Under the pieces are notes generated by a model that saw only the letters and a list, made by a program, of their open reading frames with translations, searched no databases and was not told the DNA's origin. Below are positions 8,350 through 15,711 of a stretch of DNA of 64,000 nt, piece by piece. Position numbers and translations under genes: made by a program. The stretch's first letter is position 1, and every line of letters begins with the position of its first letter. This DNA comes from Gaiellasilicea sp963730405 (lineage in GTDB: Bacteria > Actinomycetota > Thermoleophilia > Gaiellales > Gaiellaceae): the NCBI GenBank assembly GCA_963730405.1, contig CAVSRW010000017.1, forward strand, positions 46,336 to 110,335. The letters run 5' to 3'.

Positions 8350-9044
8350 TCGGGTCGCCGCGCCGGCACGTGGAGGAGTGCGAGTCGACGCAGCTCCTGC
8401 TCGGGCCGGACGATCCGGAAGGGGCGATCGCGACGACCGACCACCAGACCGCCGGCCGCGGCCGTCGCGGCCGGAGCTGGGTCGAGGCGCCCGGGACGGC
8501 GGTGCTCGTGTCCGTTCTGCTGCGGCCGCCGCCGGAGCGCGTCGCGCCGCAACTCTCGCTCGTCGGGGGCCTCGCGGCGGCCATGGCGGCCGAGGACGCG
8601 CTCGGACTGGCGGCGCAGATCAAGTGGCCGAACGACGTCATGGTGAACCGGCGGAAGATCGCAGGCGTGCTCGCCGAGGCGCGGGACGGGATCGTCGTAC
8701 TCGGGATCGGGATCAACGTCAACCAGAAGCGCGAGCAGCTGCCGCTCGATGCGCGCGTGCCCGCCGCGTCCCTGCGGACGGTCGACGGCCGCGAGCGCGA
8801 CCGGGAGCAGGTGCTCGACCTGCTGCTCGCCCACCTCGACCGGCTCTACGGCGCGTGGCGGGAAGGCGGCCTCGACGCCGTCTACGAGGATCTCGGCGCA
8901 CGCGACTTCCTCCGCGGCCGCCGGGTCACGGTCGACGGAGCCGCCGGCACGGCGCAGATGATCACGCGCGACGGCCGCCTCGCCGTCGAGACCGACTCAG
9001 GCCCGATCGAGGTCGAGAGCGGCGAGGTCGCGTTCGAGCGCTGA
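8346..9044 (+). CDS. birA: Biotin--[acetyl-CoA-carboxylase] ligase (class I, no HTH)
   Basis: Makes biotinyl-AMP and transfers biotin to the carrier protein of biotin carboxylases. The adenylate-binding signature GRGRRGRSW is at 38-46, IKWPNDVMVN at about 92-101 holds the catalytic Lys, and GIGINVNQ follows. It lacks the N-terminal DNA-binding domain of E. coli BirA, so it should not be a repressor. At 232 residues it is a compact class I enzyme. The GTG start overlaps the fdhA stop (GTGA), so birA is co-transcribed with the formate dehydrogenase. Its last 48 bp overlap the convergent mobA gene. Confidence 0.9.
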   Translation: MIGSPRRHVEECESTQLLLGPDDPEGAIATTDHQTAGRGRRGRSWVEAPGTAVLVSVLLRPPPERVAPQLSLVGGLAAAMAAEDALGLAAQIKWPNDVMVNRRKIAGVLAEARDGIVVLGIGINVNQKREQLPLDARVPAASLRTVDGRERDREQVLDLLLAHLDRLYGAWREGGLDAVYEDLGARDFLRGRRVTVDGAAGTAQMITRDGRLAVETDSGPIEVESGEVAFER

Positions 9045-9587
9045 CAGCTCCTCGGGCGTGTTCGCATTCGCGAGCAGCCGTGGGTCTGCGTCGACCCGGC
9101 GCGGGTTGACGCCGCGGAGCGACCAGTCGCCGGATGCCAGCCTCCGCTCGAGCTCCGGCAGATCGGTGCGGGCATAGGCGCCCGGCAGCGGCCCCGTCTG
9201 CGTGACGGCGCGACGCTCGGCCAGCTCTCGCAGCAGCGACGGCGTCACGAGCGGGCAGTCGACCGGGAGGAAGACGGCCATCTCGGTCGCAGCCGTCCGG
9301 AGCCCCGCGATCACGCCGACGAGCGGTGCCCGGGGCTCGGCCGGCTCGACGGCGACGTCGAAGGGCAGCTCGAGGTCGCCCTTGCCGACCGCGAGCCTCT
9401 GCGGGAACGCCTCGCCGAGAATGCGCCAGGCGCGCTCCGCGAGCGTCTCGCCGGCGAAGAGCGCGAGCGCCTTCGGCGACCCGAAGCGCGTCGACGCGCC
9501 GCCGACGAGCAGCACCCCGGTGCAGGCCGAGACTTTGTGTTTCAGAAACACAAGCGTCCGCCCCGCGGCGGCCAACCGCATGACCAT
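8997..9587 (-). CDS. mobA: Molybdenum cofactor guanylyltransferase (MobA-like)
   Basis: Attaches GMP to molybdopterin to form the MGD cofactor used by formate dehydrogenases. The nucleotidyltransferase signature LLVGGASTRFGSPKA replaces the classical LAGGxSxRMGxxK, and PVDCPLVTP supplies the metal-binding Asp. Up to 196 residues. The start is uncertain: ATG at 9587, or GTG at 9551 (inside a palindrome) or at 9515, which begins right at the conserved strand. fdhD lies upstream on the same strand and birA converges with a 48-bp tail overlap. The context, beside a formate dehydrogenase, supports the Mo-cofactor role. Confidence 0.82.
   Translation of the reverse strand: MVMRLAAAGRTLVFLKHKVSACTGVLLVGGASTRFGSPKALALFAGETLAERAWRILGEAFPQRLAVGKGDLELPFDVAVEPAEPRAPLVGVIAGLRTAATEMAVFLPVDCPLVTPSLLRELAERRAVTQTGPLPGAYARTDLPELERRLASGDWSLRGVNPRRVDADPRLLANANTPEELSALERDLAALDLDRA
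9535..9553. promoter_or_regulatory. 19-bp perfect palindrome near mobA start (operator candidate 1)
   Basis: TTGTGTTTCAGAAACACAA is self-complementary except for its central base. It covers the 5' region of mobA and shares its whole core with the second copy, centred 79 bp away. AT-rich sequence is unusual here. The size and symmetry fit the binding site of a dimeric regulator; no regulator is identified. Confidence 0.6.
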
Positions 9588-9611
9588 GCGGATCCGCGGA
9601 GCGGAAGAGGC

Positions 9612-9634
9612 GCTTGTGTTTCAGAAACACAAGC
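9612..9634. promoter_or_regulatory. 23-bp perfect palindrome between fdhD and mobA (operator candidate 2)
   Basis: Same 19-bp core as candidate 1, extended by two pairs on each side (GC ... GC). It lies 2 bp beyond the fdhD stop codon, upstream of mobA. As RNA it would form an 11-bp hairpin, but no U-run follows on the minus strand, so an operator is more likely than a terminator. Two identical cores about 79 bp apart suggest cooperative binding or looping. Confidence 0.6.
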
Positions 9635-9636
9635 TC

Positions 9637-10413
9637 TCACGCGACCACCCGCCACGCCTCCGTGTAGACGTTGAGCGAACCGCCGCGGACGAAGCCGCAG
9701 AGGGTGATCCCGCGGTCGGCGGCGAGCTCGACCGCGAGCGACGAGGGCGCGCCGACCGCGACGAGCAGCGGGCAACCGGCGACGGCGGCCTTCTGGACGA
9801 GCTCGAACGAGAGGCGGCCGCTGACGCAGAGGATCGAGTCCGCGAGGGGCAGCAGCCCGTCGAGGAAGGCGCGGCCGAGCACCTTGTCGAGTGCGTTGTG
9901 GCGCCCGACGTCCTCACGGACGCAGAGTAGGTCGCCCGCGGCGGAGAAGAGCCCGGTCGCGTGGAGACCGCCTGTGGCCTCGAATGCCTCCTGGGCGCCG
10001 CGCAGCAGGTCGGGGAGCCGGCCGACGAGCGTGGCCTCGACCTGCAGCGTGCTCTCGATCCGAGGCGCCTCGACCGCGATCGCCTCCAGAGCGCCCTTGC
10101 CGCAGACGCCGCAGGAGGACGAGGTGTAGAAGCTCCGCCGCAGACGGTCGACGTCGGCGCCGGGCGCCTCGACCTCGACCGTGTTCGCGGCGAGATCGTC
10201 GGGCACGCGCGCCGCGAGCGGCCGCAGCCCCTCGGAGAGGCAGAACCCGATCGCCAGCTCCTCGTCGTGGCCGGGCGTCCGCATCGTCACGGCCACGGGA
10301 ACGCCGCCGATCCGGATCTCCAGCGGCTCCTCGACCGCGACGAGGTCGCCCGTCTCACCGCCCGGCACCCGCGTCACCCGCACACGGGCGGTGGTGTGAG
10401 CGGGCGTTCTCAC
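9637..10413 (-). CDS. fdhD: Formate dehydrogenase accessory sulfurtransferase FdhD
   Basis: Takes sulfur from a cysteine desulfurase and sulfurates the bis-MGD cofactor, a step required for formate dehydrogenase activity. The active-site loop SSSCGVCGKG has Cys101 and Cys104. Other family motifs are ELAIGFCLSEGL, GLHATGLFS and REDVGRHNALDKV near 175-190, and SGRLSFELVQKA. I chose the GTG at 10413; a TTG at 10434 would add seven residues. It is transcribed toward mobA, away from a divergent hypothetical gene. Together with mobA it completes the local maturation set for the selenoprotein formate dehydrogenase. Confidence 0.93.
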   Translation of the reverse strand: MRTPAHTTARVRVTRVPGGETGDLVAVEEPLEIRIGGVPVAVTMRTPGHDEELAIGFCLSEGLRPLAARVPDDLAANTVEVEAPGADVDRLRRSFYTSSSCGVCGKGALEAIAVEAPRIESTLQVEATLVGRLPDLLRGAQEAFEATGGLHATGLFSAAGDLLCVREDVGRHNALDKVLGRAFLDGLLPLADSILCVSGRLSFELVQKAAVAGCPLLVAVGAPSSLAVELAADRGITLCGFVRGGSLNVYTEAWRVVA

Positions 10414-10469
10414 GTGCGCAAGCGTACAACGCAAGGTTTCTCGCGACCCGGCATCTCAATTGTTAGGAA

Positions 10470-10823
10470 ATGATGGAGTCCGCCGCAGACTTCGGAACCG
10501 GCCTTCGCGCCCACCTCGGCCTGGAGCAGGCCGAGCTGGAGCTCGTCGCCTCGCCGCAGGCCGCGCAGAAGCCCCTTCAGGCCACGCCCGACGACGACGA
10601 GCCCGACCCGCGGGAGCAGGCCGAGCTCGACGCCCTCGAGGAGCTCGAGAGCGAGCTGCTCGAGCGGGAGCGCGATCTCGCTCGCCGCGAGGCCGGCCTC
10701 GCGGCCCGGGCCGGCGCCCTGCTTGCGACTGCCCAGGCGCTGTACGACGAGGTGCTCGGCGGCGGTCCCTCGCCCAACGACGACGAGCTCGCCCGCCTCC
10801 GGCGGCGGAAGAGCATGGCCTGA
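10470..10823 (+). CDS. Hypothetical acidic coiled-coil protein
   Basis: Unrecognised 117-residue protein. It has an acidic Pro/Asp stretch at about 40-50, then a predicted coiled coil (about 50-90) rich in Glu, Leu and Arg, and a basic tail ending RLRRRKSMA. An AGGAA motif 5 nt before the ATGATG acts as ribosome binding site. The next gene, a small membrane protein, starts 3 bp later, so the two are likely an operon. No function is proposed. Confidence 0.6.
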   Translation: MMESAADFGTGLRAHLGLEQAELELVASPQAAQKPLQATPDDDEPDPREQAELDALEELESELLERERDLARREAGLAARAGALLATAQALYDEVLGGGPSPNDDELARLRRRKSMA

Positions 10824-10826
10824 CGG

Positions 10827-11036
10827 ATGATGGTCGAGCACATCGAGCGCATCCGCGACGATCGGTTCAAGCGCTGGAGCGTCTACGCCGCCGTGCCGTT
10901 CCTCTGGCTCGCGATCGCCCTGCTCAACCCGTTCGTGCTCCTCGTCCCGCTCATCCTCGCGCTCGCGATCCACAAGGCGATGGAGTACGGGATCGTCGAG
11001 CGCGACGATCCTCCGGACGACCCGGACCTGTACTAG
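10827..11036 (+). CDS. Small membrane protein, unknown
   Basis: A 69-residue protein with a charged N-terminus (MVEHIERIRDDRFKRW), one long or two short hydrophobic segments at about 18-50, and an acidic C-terminus. It is coupled to the preceding coiled-coil gene. Its stop overlaps that of the convergent ankyrin gene by 4 nt (CTAG). No family was recognised. Confidence 0.55.
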   Translation: MMVEHIERIRDDRFKRWSVYAAVPFLWLAIALLNPFVLLVPLILALAIHKAMEYGIVERDDPPDDPDLY

Positions 11037-11674
11037 CCGCCCGCGGCTGCGGCGAGCATCGACTCGATCTCGTCGTAGCCGGCGCGGCGTGCATGCTCGA
11101 GCGGCGTGACGCCGTCGCGGTCGGCGAGGTCGACTCGGGCGCCCGCGTCGAGTAGAAGCCGGACGATCTCCTGGTGGCGGCGCCCGCCGTCGCCGAGGAT
11201 GACCGCCTCGAGCAGGGCTGTCCAGCCGAGGTCGTTGACGTGATCGACGTCGATGTCCGTCCGCAGCAGCTCCCGCACCATCTCCACGTGGCCGCGGTCG
11301 GCGGCGGGGATGAGCGCCGTCCCGCCGAAGCGGTTCGTGCGCGCCAGGTCGGGTCCGGCGCGCAGCACCTCGCGCAGGACGTCGACGTCGCCGGTCTCTC
11401 CCACCGCGAGGAGCGGGTTCGCCCGCGACTCGTCCTGGACGTCCACGTCCGCGCCCGCGTCGACCAGCGCGCGGACGACGGTCGCCGCGCCTGCGTACGC
11501 AGCGGCGGTGACTGCCGTCCTGCCGCCGGCGCCGCGGTCGTTCGGGTCGGCACCCTCGCGGAGCAGGTCGTTCACGGCCCCGAGATCGCCCCGGTCGGCC
11601 GCGGCGGCCAACTCACCCTCGGCAGGAACGTCGTCGGCGCCTCCACAGCCGCCGAGCGCGAGCGCGACGAGCAC
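11033..11674 (-). CDS. Ankyrin-repeat lipoprotein
   Basis: About 213 residues. The N-terminus LVALALGGCGG looks like a lipobox with Cys at about 11, so the protein is probably lipid-anchored outside the membrane. The rest is five or six ankyrin repeats, with the hallmark GADPNDRGAGGRTAV, GADVDVQDE, DLGWTALLEAV and DRDGVTPLEHA. Ankyrin stacks bind other proteins; the partner is unknown. The start is uncertain: GTG at 11674 gives a short n-region without basic residues, and no ATG/GTG lies between it and the glmS stop 18 bp upstream. Confidence 0.75.
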   Translation of the reverse strand: MLVALALGGCGGADDVPAEGELAAAADRGDLGAVNDLLREGADPNDRGAGGRTAVTAAAYAGAATVVRALVDAGADVDVQDESRANPLLAVGETGDVDVLREVLRAGPDLARTNRFGGTALIPAADRGHVEMVRELLRTDIDVDHVNDLGWTALLEAVILGDGGRRHQEIVRLLLDAGARVDLADRDGVTPLEHARRAGYDEIESMLAAAAGG

Positions 11675-11691
11675 GGAGAGCAGCCGCGGCC

Positions 11692-13518
11692 CTATTCGAC
11701 CGTGACCGTCTTCGCGAGGTTGCGCGGCTGATCGACGTTCAGCCCGCGCAGGCGCGCGATCCGGTACGCGAGCAGCTGCAGCGGGATGATCGCCAGCACC
11801 GCCTGGAGGAAGTTCGGCGTCTTGGGCACGTAGATGACGTCGTCGGCGTGGTGCTGGATGTCCTCGTTGCCGTCGGTCGCGATCGCGATCACGTGCGCGC
11901 CGCGCGCGCGCACCTCCTGGATGTTGGAGACGAGCTTGTCGTAGACGTGGATGTCGGTCGCGACGACGACCACGGGCGTGTCGTCGTCGAGCAGCGCGAT
12001 CGGCCCGTGCTTCATCTCGCCGGCGGAGTACGCCTCGGTCGGGATGTAGCTGATCTCCTTCAGCTTCAGCGCGCCCTCGAGCGCGACCGGCAGGCCGATG
12101 TGGCGGCCCAGGTAGAGGAAGAACGGCTGGTGAGCGAACCGCTGCGCGATCTCCTCGATCGGGTGGTCGCCGTCGAGGAACTTGTCGATCTTCTTCGGCA
12201 GGTCGTAGACCTTGTCGAGGATGAACGAGATCTCGCCCGCCGGCATCGTCCCGCGGATCTGCGCCAGCTTCAGCGCGACGAGGTAGAGGAGCGAGACCTG
12301 CGCGGTGAAGGTCTTCGAGGCAGCGACGCCGACCTCGAGTCCGCAGCGCGTGTAGAGGACGGAGTCGACCTCGCGGGTGATCTGCGAGCCCATCATGTTC
12401 GTGATCGCGACCGTGCGCGCGCCCTTCTCGCGGGCGAGCTTCATCGCCTCGATCGTGTCGCGCGTCTCGCCCGACTGCGAGATCCCGATCACGAGCGTGT
12501 CCTCGTCGATGACCGGGTTGCGGTAGATCCACTCGGACGCGATGTCCGGCTCGACCGGGATCCGCGCCCACTCCTCGATCACGTACCGCCCGACGACGCC
12601 GGCGTGGTACGCGGTGCCGCAGGCGAGGATCACGATCCGGCGCAGTTGCTTCAGCTCCTCCTCGGAGTGCCCGAGCCCGTCGAGCACGAGCGTGCCGTGG
12701 CGGACGCGGTCGCCGATCGTCTCCGCGACGGCCTCCGACTGCTCGTAGATCTCCTTGAGCATGAACGTCTCGTAGCCGCCCTTCTCGGCGCCCTCGTCGT
12801 CCCAGTCGAGCTCGACCGAGTCGTGCTCGACCCGGGAGCCGTCGACGCGCGTGAAGACCGAGCCTTCCGGCGTGATCGTGACGATGTCGCCGTCGTCCGG
12901 GAACTGCACCTGGCGCGTCTCCTTCAGGAAAGCGGCCGCATTCGAGGCGAGGAACATCTCGCCGTTGCCGATCCCGACCACGAGCGGCGTCTGGTGGCGC
13001 GCGGCGACGAGCACGTCGGGGTGGTCGTGGTGGATCACGACGAAGGTGAAGTGGCCCTCGAGGTCGGCGAACGTCCGCCGCACGGCCTCGGTCAGGTCGC
13101 CCTCGTAGTGGCGCTCGATCAGGTGCGTGACCGTCTCGGCGTCGGTCTCGGAGGTGAAGGTGTGGCCGTCGGCGATCAGCCCTTCGCGCAGCTCGCGGTA
13201 GTTCTCGACGATCCCGTTGAGGACGATCGAGAGCTTCGAGCCGTCGCAGCCGATGAGCGGATGGGCGTTCGCCTCGGTGACGCCGCCGTGCGTCGCCCAG
13301 CGGGTGTGGCCGAGGCCGTGGTTCGACTTGGAGCCGTTCGGGCCTGCAGCCTCCTTCAGATTCTGGAGGTTGCCGACGGCGCGCACGTACTCGATCCCGT
13401 CGGCCTCACGAAGCGCGATCCCCGCAGAGTCGTAGCCGCGGTACTCGAGGCGCTCGAGGCCCGCGAGCAGAAGCTGCTTGCACTCCCTCGGCCCCACGTA
13501 CCCGATGATCCCGCACAT
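11692..13518 (-). CDS. glmS: Glutamine--fructose-6-phosphate aminotransferase (isomerizing)
   Basis: First step of UDP-GlcNAc synthesis: fructose-6-P + Gln to glucosamine-6-P + Glu. The ATG at 13518 gives MCGIIGYVG, so after Met removal Cys is the N-terminal nucleophile of the Ntn glutaminase domain (about 1-240). Two SIS sugar-isomerase domains follow (about 285-420 and 455-595), with SQSGETRDTIEAM and the conserved C-terminal DQPRNLAKTVTVE. 608 residues, normal length. A GAGAGGGGGG ribosome binding site precedes the start. glmM lies 77 bp upstream on the same strand, so two consecutive pathway steps are side by side. Confidence 0.97.
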   Translation of the reverse strand: MCGIIGYVGPRECKQLLLAGLERLEYRGYDSAGIALREADGIEYVRAVGNLQNLKEAAGPNGSKSNHGLGHTRWATHGGVTEANAHPLIGCDGSKLSIVLNGIVENYRELREGLIADGHTFTSETDAETVTHLIERHYEGDLTEAVRRTFADLEGHFTFVVIHHDHPDVLVAARHQTPLVVGIGNGEMFLASNAAAFLKETRQVQFPDDGDIVTITPEGSVFTRVDGSRVEHDSVELDWDDEGAEKGGYETFMLKEIYEQSEAVAETIGDRVRHGTLVLDGLGHSEEELKQLRRIVILACGTAYHAGVVGRYVIEEWARIPVEPDIASEWIYRNPVIDEDTLVIGISQSGETRDTIEAMKLAREKGARTVAITNMMGSQITREVDSVLYTRCGLEVGVAASKTFTAQVSLLYLVALKLAQIRGTMPAGEISFILDKVYDLPKKIDKFLDGDHPIEEIAQRFAHQPFFLYLGRHIGLPVALEGALKLKEISYIPTEAYSAGEMKHGPIALLDDDTPVVVVATDIHVYDKLVSNIQEVRARGAHVIAIATDGNEDIQHHADDVIYVPKTPNFLQAVLAIIPLQLLAYRIARLRGLNVDQPRNLAKTVTVE

Positions 13519-13595
13519 GCAAGCCCCCCTCTCCACTCGAAGCCGATCCGAGAACGCGTAAGAGCCCGGCGTACCTCTCGCGTCGTCGCGAGTGC

Positions 13596-14876
13596 TTAGC
13601 CGAGCTCCCTCTGAACGAGGGCTGCGATCCTAGCACAGTATTCCAGGGCTTTCTCCTCCGTTTCGGCCTCGCCGAGGACGCGGATGAGAGGCTCGGTGCC
13701 CGATGCTCGGACGAGCACGCGGCCGGTGCCGTCGAGCTCGGCGTTCAGGCGCTCGGCCTCGGCCAGCGCGGCCTCCGGGACCTCGCGGCGCGCGACGCGG
13801 ACGTTCTCCTTCACCTGGGCGTAGAGCGGCATCACCGCCGCCGCTTCCTTCAGCGTCCGGCCTCGGACTGCGTCGCAGAGCAACAGCGCAGCGGCCAGCC
13901 CGTCGCCCGTCACGTGGTCGCGAAGACAGATCACGTGGCCGGACTGCTCGCCCCCCAGGATCCCGTTTCCTTGCCGGAGCGCCTCGAGCACGTAGCGGTC
14001 GCCAACCGGCGTCGTGACCACACGGATTCCGTGCTCGGCCATCAGGCGGTGAAAGCCGAGATTGGTCATCACCGTGACCGCGACGACGTCGACCTCGAGG
14101 TGGAGCGCGAGGATCGCAAGGATCTGGTCGCCGTCGACCGCGTTGCCGTCACCGTCGACGGCGAGCATGCGGTCGCCGTCGCCGTCGAAGGCGACCCCGA
14201 GGTCGAGGCCGCCCTGACGGACCGTCTCTTGCAGCAGCGCGAGGTCGGTGGCGCCGCAGCCCGTGTTGATGTTCTCGCCGTTCGGCTCGTCGCCGATCGC
14301 CGTCACCTCGGCGCCGAGCCGCTCGAACGCCTCCGGGGCGATGCCGGAGTACGCGCCGTTGGCGCAGTCGACTGCGATCCGGAGTCCGCTCAGGTCGGTG
14401 CCGAAGCGCTCGACGACGTGCTCGAGGTAGCTGTCGGTGTAGACGGTCACGTGGTCGACCGCGCCGCCGCCGCCGCCACCGTCGATCTGCCGAGACGCAG
14501 GCGCGTCGAGCAGCGCCTCGATCTCCTCCTCGGAGGCGTCGGTCAGCTTGCTGCCGTGCCGGTCGAAGAACTTGACGCCGTTGTACTCCGGCGGGTTGTG
14601 GGAGGCGGAGATGACGACGCCGAGGTCGAGCGCCAGCAGCGCGACCGCCGGGGTCGGGAGCACGCCGGCGAGCACGGCGTTCCCTCCCGCCGCGACGACG
14701 CCGCGCGCGAACGCCGCCTCGAGCTCGGGCCCGGAGCCGCGTGTGTCGCGGCCGACGAAGACGCGGCCGCGGCCGGACCAGAGGGTCGAGGCCTTGCCGA
14801 GCCGCTCGACGAGCTCGACCGTCAGATCCTGGCCGACGACGCCACGGACCCCGTCCGTCCCGAAGTAGCGCCGCAC
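13596..14876 (-). CDS. glmM: Phosphoglucosamine mutase
   Basis: Interconverts glucosamine-6-P and glucosamine-1-P in the UDP-GlcNAc pathway. The N-terminus RRYFGTDGVRG and the phospho-serine loop ISASHNPPEYNG (Ser92) are diagnostic; FDGDGDR near 230 binds Mg, and RASGTEPLIRV near the C-terminus binds the substrate phosphate. 426 residues, slightly short. It starts with GTG. It sits between rpsI (8 bp upstream) and glmS, an order seen in many actinobacteria. Confidence 0.96.
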   Translation of the reverse strand: MRRYFGTDGVRGVVGQDLTVELVERLGKASTLWSGRGRVFVGRDTRGSGPELEAAFARGVVAAGGNAVLAGVLPTPAVALLALDLGVVISASHNPPEYNGVKFFDRHGSKLTDASEEEIEALLDAPASRQIDGGGGGGAVDHVTVYTDSYLEHVVERFGTDLSGLRIAVDCANGAYSGIAPEAFERLGAEVTAIGDEPNGENINTGCGATDLALLQETVRQGGLDLGVAFDGDGDRMLAVDGDGNAVDGDQILAILALHLEVDVVAVTVMTNLGFHRLMAEHGIRVVTTPVGDRYVLEALRQGNGILGGEQSGHVICLRDHVTGDGLAAALLLCDAVRGRTLKEAAAVMPLYAQVKENVRVARREVPEAALAEAERLNAELDGTGRVLVRASGTEPLIRVLGEAETEEKALEYCARIAALVQRELG

Positions 14877-14884
14877 GGCGCGGT

Positions 14885-15280
14885 CTAGCGCTTCGAGAAC
14901 TGCGGCGCCTTGCGCGCCTTGTGGAGGCCGGCCTTCTTGCGCTCGACGACGCGGGCGTCGCGGGTGAGGAATCCCTCACGCTTCAGCGCGACGCGCAGCT
15001 CCGGGTCCGCCTCGACGAGCGCGCGGGCGATCCCGTGGCGCACCGCGCCGGCCTGGCCGGACGGCCCGCCGCCGTGCACGCGCACGCGGATGTCGAACGT
15101 CCCCTCGACGCCCGCCGTCTTCAGCGGCGCGAGCGCGAGCGTGCGGTGCGTGGCGCGCGGGAAGTAGTCCTCGAGCGTGCGCCCGTTGAACCACGTCTTC
15201 CCGTCGCCGGGGCGAAGGATCACACGCGCCACCGAGGTCTTGCGCTTGCCGGTGCCGAGGTACTGGGCCTGCTCTGCCAC
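14885..15280 (-). CDS. rpsI: 30S ribosomal protein S9
   Basis: Small-subunit protein whose C-terminal tail reaches the P-site tRNA. Begins VAEQAQYLGTGKRKTSVARV and ends KKAGLHKARKAPQFSKR, the highly conserved S9 tail. 131 residues. The GTG start overlaps the rplM stop by 1 nt (TAGTG), with GGAGG just upstream. The rplM-rpsI pair is a universal bacterial operon. Confidence 0.97.
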   Translation of the reverse strand: MAEQAQYLGTGKRKTSVARVILRPGDGKTWFNGRTLEDYFPRATHRTLALAPLKTAGVEGTFDIRVRVHGGGPSGQAGAVRHGIARALVEADPELRVALKREGFLTRDARVVERKKAGLHKARKAPQFSKR

Positions 15281-15711
15281 TACGAGACCTCCAACGTCTT
15301 GGGCGCCTGGGCCTCGTGCGGGTGCGCCGGCCCGGCGTAGATCTTCAGCTTCGTGATCTGCTGGCGCGCAAGCCGGTTGCGCGGGAGCATGCCCTTGACC
15401 GCCTTGCGCAGCACCTCCGTCGGCCGCCGCTCGAGCTGCTCGCGCAGCGTCCGCGTGCGCAGGCCACCCGGGTAGCCGGAGTGACGGTGGTACAGCTTCT
15501 GGTCGAGCTTCTGGCCGGTGACCGCGATCTTCTCCGCGTTGACGACGATCACGAAGTCGCCCGTGTCGACGTGCGGCGTGTACACCGGCTTGTTCTTGCC
15601 GCGGAGCGTGTCGGCGATCTGGGTCGCGAGGCGGCCGAGCGTCTTGCCCTCGGCGTCGACGACGTACCACTCGCGTGCGATCTCGCCCGGCTTTGCGCTG
15701 TAAGTCTTCAT
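15280..15711 (-). CDS. rplM: 50S ribosomal protein L13
   Basis: Early-assembly large-subunit protein. Starts MKTYSAKPGEIAREWYVVDA; conserved blocks include LGRLATQIA, VYTPHVDTGDFVIV, HRHSGYPGGL and AVKGMLPRNRL. 143 residues. Unusually, its ATG overlaps the stop of an upstream MFS transporter (ATGA), so the ribosomal operon has no leader of its own next to the start codon; a promoter may lie inside the transporter gene. Confidence 0.97.
   Translation of the reverse strand: MKTYSAKPGEIAREWYVVDAEGKTLGRLATQIADTLRGKNKPVYTPHVDTGDFVIVVNAEKIAVTGQKLDQKLYHRHSGYPGGLRTRTLREQLERRPTEVLRKAVKGMLPRNRLARQQITKLKIYAGPAHPHEAQAPKTLEVS

Noticed and set aside
9535..9634. Tandem palindromes as CRISPR repeats or att sites
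   Set aside because: Only two copies, no spacer pattern, no cas or integrase genes nearby.
13537..13595. glmS-type ribozyme or riboswitch upstream of glmS
   Set aside because: Only a 59-bp gap, far too short, with just a weak CTCGCG/CGCGAG hairpin.
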